Assembly: GCF_001645185.1 (NCBI RefSeq)
Contig: NZ_LXTQ01000011.1
Coordinates: forward strand, 372,001 to 436,000
Direction: 5' to 3'
From: Methylobacillus sp. MM3
GTDB taxonomy: Bacteria; Pseudomonadota; Gammaproteobacteria; Burkholderiales; Methylophilaceae
Length of the DNA stretch: 64,000 nucleotides
The stretch's first letter is position 1. Every line of letters begins with the position of its first letter. The notes under the pieces are model-generated. The model was not told where the DNA came from. It was given only the letters and a program-made list of their open reading frames with translations, and ran no database searches. Shown in pieces: positions 46,706-53,738 of the stretch. Both the position numbers and the translations under genes were made by a program.

Positions 46706-47752
46706 ATGACCCAAACCCAGCCTATCTCCCTCGTAATTCCCCAATCGCTTGCCGGATCGCGCCTCGACCAGGCCCTGCCCAAGCTGCTGCCGGACTATTC
46801 CCGCTCCCGTCTGCAAGCCTGGATCAAGGAGGATCTGGTGCGCGTCGATGGACAGGCCGCCATCGCCAAGCAGAAGGTATGGGGCGGTGAAAAGATTGAA
46901 GTGCGGCCGCAACCCAGCCCGGATGAAAGTGCTTTCTCAGCCGAAGACATTCCGCTCGATATCGTTTACGAAGACGAGCACATTCTGGTGATCAACAAGC
47001 CCGTCGGCATGGTGGTGCATCCCGCCGCAGGCAACTGGCAGGGAACTTTACTCAATGCGCTGCTGCACCACGCGCCGCAGCTGAAGGATCTGCCGCGTGC
47101 CGGTATCGTGCATCGCCTGGACAAGGACACCAGCGGCCTCTTGGTCGTCGCCAAGACCATCGCCGCCCAGACCGGCCTGGTGCGCCAGTTGCAGGCGCGC
47201 ACCGTGAAGCGCGAGTACCGCGCCATCGTCTGGGGCGAGGTGTGGAAGAACGGCACGGTGGAAACGCAGATCGGCCGCGACCCGCGCTCGCGCACCCGCA
47301 TGGCGGTGACGCGCGTCGGCGGCAAACCGGCGGTTACGCATTATGAAGTGCTGGAGCGCTTCGCGGTGCACACCTATCTGCGCTGCCGTCTTGAAACCGG
47401 GCGTACGCACCAGATCCGGGTGCACATGCAGCACATAGGCGCGCCCATGGTGGGCGATCCGGTCTATGGACTGCGCGGCATCGTGCCGCATCGTGTGATG
47501 TCGCAAACGCTGCGCGACGCGTTGAAGGGCTTCAAGCGGCAGGCGCTGCACGCGGTACGGCTCGGATTGATCCATCCCGTAACCGGCGAATTCATGGAGT
47601 GGCAGGCAGAATTGCCGGCGGACATGAAGGCGCTACTGGAAGCCATGCGCTTTGAAGAAGACGTGAGCGAGGAAGATTTCGAACTCCCGTTCGAAGTGTA
47701 TGACGAGGACGATTTCGAGGATGAGTTCGAAGACGAAGAGGATGTGGAGTGA
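46706..47752 (+). CDS. rluD: 23S rRNA pseudouridine synthase RluD
   Basis: A 348-residue enzyme that makes three pseudouridines in helix 69 of 23S rRNA. An N-terminal S4-like domain (SRLDQALPKLLPDYSRSRLQ) is followed by the catalytic domain with D139 in HRLDKDTSGLLVVAK. The C-terminus has an acidic tail of about 25 residues in which nearly every position is D or E, beyond the usual family end. The stop overlaps the pgeF start (GTGA). Confidence 0.95.
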   Translation: MTQTQPISLVIPQSLAGSRLDQALPKLLPDYSRSRLQAWIKEDLVRVDGQAAIAKQKVWGGEKIEVRPQPSPDESAFSAEDIPLDIVYEDEHILVINKPVGMVVHPAAGNWQGTLLNALLHHAPQLKDLPRAGIVHRLDKDTSGLLVVAKTIAAQTGLVRQLQARTVKREYRAIVWGEVWKNGTVETQIGRDPRSRTRMAVTRVGGKPAVTHYEVLERFAVHTYLRCRLETGRTHQIRVHMQHIGAPMVGDPVYGLRGIVPHRVMSQTLRDALKGFKRQALHAVRLGLIHPVTGEFMEWQAELPADMKALLEAMRFEEDVSEEDFELPFEVYDEDDFEDEFEDEEDVE

Positions 47753-48486
47753 CGCTGGCCGAGTCTTTGATTATTCCTGACTGGCCGGCACCGCCGAAAG
47801 TCAGGGCGATCCAGACTACACGATTGGGGGGCCTCAGTACGGCGCCCTACGACAGCCTCAACTTCGGCATGCATGTCGGGGACGATGCCCATACCGTCGC
47901 CGCCAACCGCAACCTGTTGAACACGCTGGTGCCGAGCGAACCGGTCTGGATGGAGCAGGTGCACGGTACCGCGGTGATCCTGGCCGAATCTGCCGGATGC
48001 GAGCCGCGCGCGGATGCCTGCATCACGCGCCGTGCCAATGCGGTGTGCGCAGTGATGACAGCAGATTGCCTGCCGGTTTTCCTGTGTGACGATGTCGGTA
48101 CGGTAGCGGGCGTGGCGCATGCCGGTTGGCGCGGCCTCGCCGATGGCGTGATCGAGGATACGATCATCGCCATGGATGTTCCGACATCATCGATGATGGC
48201 CTGGCTTGGGCCGGCCATTGGGCCGCAGGCCTTCGAAGTAGGGCCTGAGGTACGCGAGGTTTTCCTGCGCAACGACCCGGCGAGTGAGTTTGCCTTCAAT
48301 GCGCGTGGCGACAAGTACTTGGCCGATCTTTATCTGCTCGCGCGCCAGCGCTTGCTGTCATTGGGCATACAGCGCATTTATGGCGGTGATTTCTGCAGTT
48401 ATACCGATACGGAACGTTTTTTTTCGTATCGCCGCGACGGACGCACCGGGCGCATGGCTTCGCTAATCTGGCTAAGCCCTGCTTGA
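47749..48486 (+). CDS. pgeF: Peptidoglycan editing factor PgeF (YfiH/LACC1 family)
   Basis: A 245-residue protein with the metal-site motifs VHGTAVI, MTADCLPVFLCDD and GVAHAGWRGLADGVIEDTI. Family members have been described as multicopper oxidases, purine nucleoside enzymes, and in E. coli as an editing activity that keeps L-Ala first in the peptidoglycan stem. The GTG start overlaps the rluD stop, the common rluD-pgeF pair, so co-translation is likely. Confidence 0.93.
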   Translation: MTLAESLIIPDWPAPPKVRAIQTTRLGGLSTAPYDSLNFGMHVGDDAHTVAANRNLLNTLVPSEPVWMEQVHGTAVILAESAGCEPRADACITRRANAVCAVMTADCLPVFLCDDVGTVAGVAHAGWRGLADGVIEDTIIAMDVPTSSMMAWLGPAIGPQAFEVGPEVREVFLRNDPASEFAFNARGDKYLADLYLLARQRLLSLGIQRIYGGDFCSYTDTERFFSYRRDGRTGRMASLIWLSPA

Positions 48487-48495
48487 CACGTCCCG

Positions 48496-48501
48496 TATAA
48501 T
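48496..48501 (+). promoter_or_regulatory. Consensus -10 for the ZIP transporter gene
   Basis: A perfect TATAAT lies 31 bases before the ATG at 48532. A TTGACA occurs only seven bases upstream, too near to be its -35, and no other good -35 is seen. Confidence 0.45.
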
Positions 48502-48531
48502 CCCAACTTTTCTCACCTTTGCATAACAACA

Positions 48532-49320
48532 ATGTCCGTATTCAGCTGGATTCTCGTTTCAAGCCTGTTCGGAGGCGTGCTTAGCGTCACTGCTGCCGGC
48601 CTCGTGGCGCTCAATGCGCGTACCGCATGGATTCCAATGCTGATCAGCTACGCCATTGGTGCGCTGCTGGGCGCGGTATTCCTTGAAATCCTGCCGCATG
48701 CCTTCGAGCTTTCCAGCAGCATGGACAACATGGCAGCGACGGTGCTGTTTGGCATACTGCTGTTTTTCGTGCTGGAAAAGCTGGTGCTCTGGCGTCATTG
48801 CCACGGCGACGAGTGCGAGGCGCATGCGGCCCCCGCGCCGGTGCATGACCATGGGCACGATCATGGCCGCAGCGGCATGATGATCATGATAGGCGATACC
48901 TTCCATAACTTTGTGGACGGTATCCTGATCGCGGCGGCGTTCATGACGGACTTCAAGCTGGGGGCGGTGACGGCGCTGGCAATCATCGCGCACGAAATCC
49001 CGCAGGAAGTCGGCGATTTCCTGATTCTGCTGCATTCCGGCTACACCAAACGCCAGGCGTTCATCTTCAATCTGCTGTCCAGCCTGGCGACGCTGGTTGG
49101 CGGGGTGATTGCGTATTTTGCGCTGCAAACGGTGCAGAACTGGATCCCGACTATCCTCGGGCTGGCTGCGGCGAGCATGATCTATGTGGCGGTCGCGGAT
49201 CTGATTCCCGGCCTGCACAAACGCCCGGAGCTGCGCGCCACGGTACAGCAGGTGACCTTAATCGGCCTTGGTATCGGATCGATCTGGCTGGTCAAGTTCC
49301 TGCTCGGCCATCACGCGTAG
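48532..49320 (+). CDS. ZIP family divalent metal transporter
   Basis: A 262-residue membrane protein with about eight helices. A histidine-rich cytoplasmic loop (VHDHGHDHG, about 101-112) lies between helices III and IV, and the metal-path motifs DTFHNFVDG and AIIAHEIPQEVGDF are intact. ZIP proteins import zinc, iron or similar ions. The substrate is not determined by sequence; iron or zinc are both plausible. Its last 63 bases overlap the end of a gene on the other strand. Confidence 0.92.
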   Translation: MSVFSWILVSSLFGGVLSVTAAGLVALNARTAWIPMLISYAIGALLGAVFLEILPHAFELSSSMDNMAATVLFGILLFFVLEKLVLWRHCHGDECEAHAAPAPVHDHGHDHGRSGMMIMIGDTFHNFVDGILIAAAFMTDFKLGAVTALAIIAHEIPQEVGDFLILLHSGYTKRQAFIFNLLSSLATLVGGVIAYFALQTVQNWIPTILGLAAASMIYVAVADLIPGLHKRPELRATVQQVTLIGLGIGSIWLVKFLLGHHA

Positions 49321-49485
49321 GCGGTTGCGCCGGCGTTGCGGCGTGCCGATGATCCAGATCAGCAGGGCGCAGGGCAGCAAACCATAGAACAGGAATGTGA
49401 GCAGCCCGGCGACGATGCTGGGTTCTGTCAGCGCCATCATCAGGGTGACATAAAGCCAGGCGATTGCAACGATATACATGCGCAA
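49258..49485 (-). CDS. Small two-helix membrane protein
   Basis: A 75-residue protein with two hydrophobic helices (about 4-19 and 26-46) and a basic then acidic cytoplasmic tail (TPQRRRNRLRVMAEQ). Similar small proteins starting MYIVAIAWLYV with LLTFLFYGLLP are common in betaproteobacteria and have no known function. It converges on the ZIP gene and overlaps its 3' end by 63 bases. The clean membrane topology argues that it is real rather than an antisense shadow. Confidence 0.65.
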   Translation of the reverse strand: MRMYIVAIAWLYVTLMMALTEPSIVAGLLTFLFYGLLPCALLIWIIGTPQRRRNRLRVMAEQELDQPDRSDTKAD

Positions 49486-49579
49486 GAGATTAGCACGACC
49501 GGATCATTCAAAAAACGAAGCGGCGCAAATACACTACCGTTTTGATTCCTTCGAAATACTGGCTGGGTTTAAAACGCGG

Positions 49580-49585
49580 TAAAAT
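49580..49585 (+). promoter_or_regulatory. Possible -10 of the pigment operon
   Basis: TAAAAT (49580-49585) followed by an AT-rich run lies about 73 bases before the acyl carrier protein gene, in the only gap (49486-49657) where the long operon can begin. The -35 region is weak, hinting at activator dependence, but this is a low-confidence site. Confidence 0.35.
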
Positions 49586-49657
49586 ATATTCATTCTTGAA
49601 GCGCCTTGTGGCAAGTGTGTTCCAGGGATATAAGCCTCAAACAAACAAAGAGTTGTC

Positions 49658-49942
49658 ATGACAGAAAAATATACGCCCACAGAGGAAGCTGCATTACAGC
49701 TTGAAATTGCCGAGCTGATGGTGCAGGCATTGAATCTTGACGTTTCCGCCGCAGAAATCCAGCCTGATGAACCGCTTTACGGCAATGGCCTGGGTCTGGA
49801 CTCCATCGATATCCTTGAGGTCGCATTGGTAGTCTCCAAGCGCTACGGCCTGCAGTTGAAAGCGGACAGCGAAGACAATCACCGCATTTTCGGTTCGTTA
49901 CGCAGTCTTACGGAGTATGTGGCTGCACACAAAACCCGCTGA
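49658..49942 (+). CDS. Acyl carrier protein of the pigment cluster
   Basis: A 94-residue carrier protein with the phosphopantetheine serine S49 in GLGLDSIDILEVAL. It would hold the growing aryl polyene. Aryl-polyene clusters usually have two carrier proteins (ApeE and ApeF); only one is present here, so it may serve both loading and extension or share a partner from elsewhere. It is the first gene of the operon, and its stop overlaps the next start (TGATG). Confidence 0.92.
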   Translation: MTEKYTPTEEAALQLEIAELMVQALNLDVSAAEIQPDEPLYGNGLGLDSIDILEVALVVSKRYGLQLKADSEDNHRIFGSLRSLTEYVAAHKTR

Positions 49943-50586
49943 TGCCTGACATCCTCCGAACCGCCAGGGGCGTAGGTGTTGCCGTCGCTATTGCGGCTTA
50001 TGCCGTGCTGATGCATCACGTCAATGCCTCCGGCCGGCCCGGTATCATGGGCGCTTTTCTGGCGATGGCGCCGGTGTTCCTCATCGGATTGGCCATGCTG
50101 TCGAATACGCGTTGGCGACTGGGCGGTTTGTTGCTGCTCGGGGTAAGTGGATTGTTATTCTGGAGAGTCTGGTCGACGATTGCGCATCACTCCGGCCTGC
50201 TTTTCTGGATTCAGGACATGGGCTTGCTGCTGACCTTGCTGGCGACCTTCGGCCGTACGCTGGTCGGTGGACGCACGCCGCTGTGCGTGACGTTTGCGGA
50301 AATGGTGCATGGCCCATTGTCGGCGGCGCATGAGCGCTATGCGCGGCAAGTGACGGTTGCCTGGGCAGGTTTTTTCGGTCTGCTCGCAGCCATCTCGACC
50401 TTGCTGTTTTTACTGACGCCTTTGACGGTCTGGTCGGTGTATGCCAATTTCATGGTATTGCCGCTGGTCGCGTTGATGTTCGTCGCAGAATACCTGGTGC
50501 GCCGTCGCGTATTGTCAGATGCCTCGCACGGTCACATCCTCGATGCGGTCAATGCTTATCTGAAATCTTCCCGCCCGCATGGGTAG
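49942..50586 (+). CDS. Cluster-associated membrane protein (COG4648-like)
   Basis: A 214-residue protein with about five to six transmembrane helices (including GVAVAIAAYAVLMHHV, MAPVFLIGLAMLS, GGLLLLGVSGLLFW, LLAAISTLLFLLTPLTVW and FMVLPLVALMFVAEY). Proteins of this size and topology recur next to the carrier protein in aryl-polyene gene clusters and are usually called uncharacterised. A role in transport or in docking the synthase to the membrane is inference. It is translationally coupled to the carrier protein gene. Confidence 0.8.
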   Translation: MPDILRTARGVGVAVAIAAYAVLMHHVNASGRPGIMGAFLAMAPVFLIGLAMLSNTRWRLGGLLLLGVSGLLFWRVWSTIAHHSGLLFWIQDMGLLLTLLATFGRTLVGGRTPLCVTFAEMVHGPLSAAHERYARQVTVAWAGFFGLLAAISTLLFLLTPLTVWSVYANFMVLPLVALMFVAEYLVRRRVLSDASHGHILDAVNAYLKSSRPHG

Positions 50587-50595
50587 GCTTGAGCT

Positions 50596-51939
50596 ATGGC
50601 GACCTCTCCACTGCTTTCCCACACATCCTTGAGTGACACAGTCGCCTGGCGCGGCAATGCGCCGGTGTCGGTTGCGCAATTCCTGCGAGATGCTACATAT
50701 CTTGCCGAACGGCTTCCTGCTGGCCGGCATGTGCTGAATGTCTGCCGCGATCGCTATCGCTTTGCCGTGGGGCTGGCCGCAGCCATGATGACAGATAAGG
50801 TGAGCCTGTTGCCGCCTACGCATACACCGGAAACGGTGCAGCAATTGCAGCTGTTTGCCGCCGATGTGTTTTGCCTGCATGACAGTGAGCAATGCGATAT
50901 CGCATTGCCGCAATTGCCTTATCCAGCGATTCCCGATGCTTTTCCGCTGGAAGCGCGCATACCGCACATCGATATCGAGCAGGTGGTTTCCATCGTATTC
51001 ACTTCCGGCTCCACCGGCATGCCGATGCCGCACCCCAAAACCTGGGGCGGACTGGTGCGCAACGTCCGGGCGCAAGCGGAACAACTCGGGTTAAAGTCCG
51101 GCGTGAGCCATGCCATTGTCGGCACGGTGCCGCCGCAACACATGTACGGTTTCGAATCGACCGTACTGCTGCCGCTGCAGTCCGCAAACGCCTTGTGCAG
51201 CGCGCAACCGTTCTATCCGGCTGATATTTGCGAGACGCTGGACGCGATAACGATGCCGCGCCTGCTGGTCTCCACCCCCTTGCATTTGCGGACACTGCTG
51301 GAGGCCGGTCTGCCGTTGCCGCGCGTCGAGATGGTGCTGTCTGCGACCGCGATGCTGTCGCCGCAACTGGCGCAGGCTGTGGAGTCCGGTTTCAATGCAC
51401 CCTTGCTGGAAATCTACGGCTGTACCGAAACCGGACAAATTGCCACGCGTCGCACGACGCGAACCTTGGAGTGGAGTCTGTTTCCGAATGTGCGGCTGGT
51501 TTCGCGTGAGGGTGGGGTATGGGCCGAAGGCGGTCACGTGGAGCATCCCGTTGCATTGAACGACAAGATCGAACTGACTGGAGCTGGACGATTCCTGCTG
51601 CATGGCCGCTTGCAGGATCTGATCAATATTGCCGGCAAGCGCAGTTCGCTGGCGCATCTGAATGTGCAACTGACCGCGATCCCCGGTGTCGTCGATGGCG
51701 CGTTCTACATGCCGGACGAAGTGTCGCACGATCATGTCACACGTCTCGCCGCCTGTGTGGTCGCGCCTGGGCTGGATGCGAAAACGTTGCTGAAAGCGCT
51801 GCGCGAGCGCATCGATCCGGTCTTTTTGCCGCGCCCGCTGCTATTCGTCGATGCCTTGCCGCGCAACAGCACGGGCAAGCTGCCGCGCGAAGCGCTCAAG
51901 AACCTGATCGAAAACCGTTTCAACCGGGATGCGGCATGA
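50596..51939 (+). CDS. AMP-dependent acyl/aryl ligase (ApeH-like)
   Basis: A 447-residue adenylate-forming enzyme. The ATP motif FTSGSTGMPMPHPKTW (about 134-149), the GCTETGQIATRR block and the catalytic lysine in RNSTGKLPREAL are intact. It is shorter than typical acyl-CoA ligases of 500-550 residues. In pigment clusters the homologue activates the aromatic starter acid, and here the starter would be the hydroxybenzoate made by the chorismatase at 62 kb. The stop overlaps the next start. Confidence 0.88.
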   Translation: MATSPLLSHTSLSDTVAWRGNAPVSVAQFLRDATYLAERLPAGRHVLNVCRDRYRFAVGLAAAMMTDKVSLLPPTHTPETVQQLQLFAADVFCLHDSEQCDIALPQLPYPAIPDAFPLEARIPHIDIEQVVSIVFTSGSTGMPMPHPKTWGGLVRNVRAQAEQLGLKSGVSHAIVGTVPPQHMYGFESTVLLPLQSANALCSAQPFYPADICETLDAITMPRLLVSTPLHLRTLLEAGLPLPRVEMVLSATAMLSPQLAQAVESGFNAPLLEIYGCTETGQIATRRTTRTLEWSLFPNVRLVSREGGVWAEGGHVEHPVALNDKIELTGAGRFLLHGRLQDLINIAGKRSSLAHLNVQLTAIPGVVDGAFYMPDEVSHDHVTRLAACVVAPGLDAKTLLKALRERIDPVFLPRPLLFVDALPRNSTGKLPREALKNLIENRFNRDAA

Positions 51940-52235
51940 AGAAAACCATGCTGAACATCCCTGACTATCATCCCGCGTTTGCCGGGCATTTCCCGGATAT
52001 GCCCATCGTGCCTGGCGTCGTGCTGCTGGATGAGGCGATGCATGCGATTGCCGATGATATCGGCCATGATGGCGCGTGGCAGATCGGCTCAGTCAAATTC
52101 CTGAGCCCATTGGGGCCGGGCGCGCGCGTTATCATCGAGCACGAAGCCCAGGCCAGCGGCGCGATTCGCTTTGACATCCGCGAAGGTGAGCGGCATATCG
52201 TTTCCGGCAGCATCACACCCGTCACTGAATCATGA
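51936..52235 (+). CDS. Hotdog-fold 3-hydroxyacyl-ACP dehydratase (ApeI-like)
   Basis: A 99-residue protein related to FabA/FabZ. The active-site helix region HPAFAGHFPDMPIVPGVVLL contains the catalytic histidine, and QIGSVKFLSPLGPG matches the second hotdog strand. It would remove water after each reduction cycle to build the conjugated double bonds. It has ATGA overlaps with genes on both sides. A second, longer hotdog protein is encoded at 59.5 kb, matching the paired dehydratases of known aryl-polyene systems. Confidence 0.87.
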   Translation: MKKTMLNIPDYHPAFAGHFPDMPIVPGVVLLDEAMHAIADDIGHDGAWQIGSVKFLSPLGPGARVIIEHEAQASGAIRFDIREGERHIVSGSITPVTES

Positions 52236-53176
52236 ATACCGTACAGAAAAAGGCCGTCTGGCTGCAATCGAGCGAACGCAGCAACATGCCCATGCTGCGC
52301 CTTATGAGCTGGATATCGTTGCGGTTGGGGCGGCGTATCGCACGTTCGGTACTGCACCTGGTGGCGCTGTATTTCGTACTGTTCTCGCCTTCGAGCCGCA
52401 ACGCCTCGCGCGACTATCTCACGCGCGTGCTGGGTCGACCCGCCGGCTGGCGTGACCTCTACCGGCATTTTTTCAGTTTTGCCGCGACGATACACGATCG
52501 CATCTATCTGGTGGATCGACGCTATGACTTGTTCGATATCGACATTCAAGGGCTGGAACATATCAATCCCTTGATCGAGGCGGGCGGCGGCGTGTTTCTC
52601 ATGGGTGCGCATCTGGGCAGCTTCGAAGTCATTCGCGCCATTGGACGGCAAGTGCCGGGGCTGCATGTGGCGATGGTGATGCACGAAGACAATGCGCAGA
52701 AAATCAACAAGATGCTGGCGGCGATCAACTCCGAGGCCGCGCTGGATGTCATTCCCCTGGGGCGCATCGATTCCATGCTCAGGGTGCAGGATAAACTGGA
52801 TGCCGGCATGCTAGTCGGCATGCTGGGCGACCGCACCCTGGGCGATGAGCCCATGATGCCAGTCGATCTCCTCGGCGCACCGGCCGCCATGCCTGTCGGC
52901 CCTTTCCGCATGGCCGCACTGATGCGGCGCCCAGTGGTGTTCATGGTCGGGCTGTATCTCGGCGGCAATCGCTACCGCGTGCATTTCGAGACCTTGGCCG
53001 ATTTTACCGATGTTCCACGCGGCCAGCGCGAGGCTGCCGTAAAGCAAGCAATAGAGCGCTATGCCGGCCTGTTGAACCATTACTGTCTAGATGCGCCTTA
53101 CAACTGGTTCAATTTTTTCGATTACTGGCAATCCGTCCCGACATCCCTGAGTGCGCAACCCCATGAACATCGTTAA
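52232..53176 (+). CDS. LpxL/HtrB-like acyltransferase
   Basis: A 314-residue protein with a single N-terminal membrane helix and the lysophospholipid acyltransferase signature HLGSFE (H-x4-E) near residue 126, followed by GDRTLGDEPMMPVDLLG. Such enzymes move acyl groups onto lipid A precursors; in pigment clusters they are thought to acylate the polyene carrier or attach the polyene to a lipid. The acceptor here is unknown. It overlaps the upstream gene (ATGA) and the LolA-like gene. Confidence 0.88.
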   Translation: MNTVQKKAVWLQSSERSNMPMLRLMSWISLRLGRRIARSVLHLVALYFVLFSPSSRNASRDYLTRVLGRPAGWRDLYRHFFSFAATIHDRIYLVDRRYDLFDIDIQGLEHINPLIEAGGGVFLMGAHLGSFEVIRAIGRQVPGLHVAMVMHEDNAQKINKMLAAINSEAALDVIPLGRIDSMLRVQDKLDAGMLVGMLGDRTLGDEPMMPVDLLGAPAAMPVGPFRMAALMRRPVVFMVGLYLGGNRYRVHFETLADFTDVPRGQREAAVKQAIERYAGLLNHYCLDAPYNWFNFFDYWQSVPTSLSAQPHEHR

Positions 53177-53738
53177 ATCATTTCTCATGCTGGCCTGCCT
53201 GCTTGTTTCATCCTCACTGCAGGCGGGTGAGTGGAGTATCGACCAGCTGATGAACGGCCTGGCGCAAACCCGCTCCGGTCATGCGAGTTTTATCGAGAAG
53301 AAATCCATCGCCATTCTCGACAGGCCGGTCGAGTCCTCGGGCGAGCTGTTCTATACCGCGCCCGGCCGCCTCGAAAAGCGCACGCTCAAGCCGCGTCCGG
53401 AAAGCATGGTGCTGGAGCAGGGCACGCTGACCATCGAGCAGAAAGGCAAGCGGCACGTGCTGCCCTTGCAGAACTATCCTGAAATTGCCGCCTTTATCGA
53501 GAGCATACGCGGCACGCTGGCAGGCGACCGCGCAGCGCTGGAACGCGCCTACCACCTGAATCTGGAAGGGGGCGAGCAGGGCTGGACGCTGGAACTGCTG
53601 CCGCTGGCAGACCGGATGAAGAAAGTCGTCGAGCGCATTCGCATCGCCGGTGAGCGCCATGAATTACGCACCATCGAAATTCGACAAGCGGATGGCGACA
53701 GCTCGCTGATGACCATCACGCAGATGTCCGCGCCTTGA
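53163..53738 (+). CDS. LolA-like outer-membrane lipoprotein carrier family protein
   Basis: A 191-residue secreted protein with a signal peptide (KSFLMLACLLVSSSLQA, cut before GEWSI) and a single LolA-like half-barrel containing HASFIEKKSIAILDRPVESSG and FYTAPGRLEKR. LolA proteins carry lipids across the periplasm. In the cluster it could ferry the polyene lipid to the outer membrane, which is inference from its fold and neighbours. I chose the ATG at 53163, which overlaps the acyltransferase end by 14 bases. Confidence 0.85.
   Translation: MNIVKSFLMLACLLVSSSLQAGEWSIDQLMNGLAQTRSGHASFIEKKSIAILDRPVESSGELFYTAPGRLEKRTLKPRPESMVLEQGTLTIEQKGKRHVLPLQNYPEIAAFIESIRGTLAGDRAALERAYHLNLEGGEQGWTLELLPLADRMKKVVERIRIAGERHELRTIEIRQADGDSSLMTITQMSAP

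Noticed and set aside
48484-48501. TTGACA plus TATAAT as a full promoter before the ZIP gene
   Set aside because: Only seven bases separate the two boxes, so they cannot be the -35 and -10 of one promoter; only the -10 was kept.
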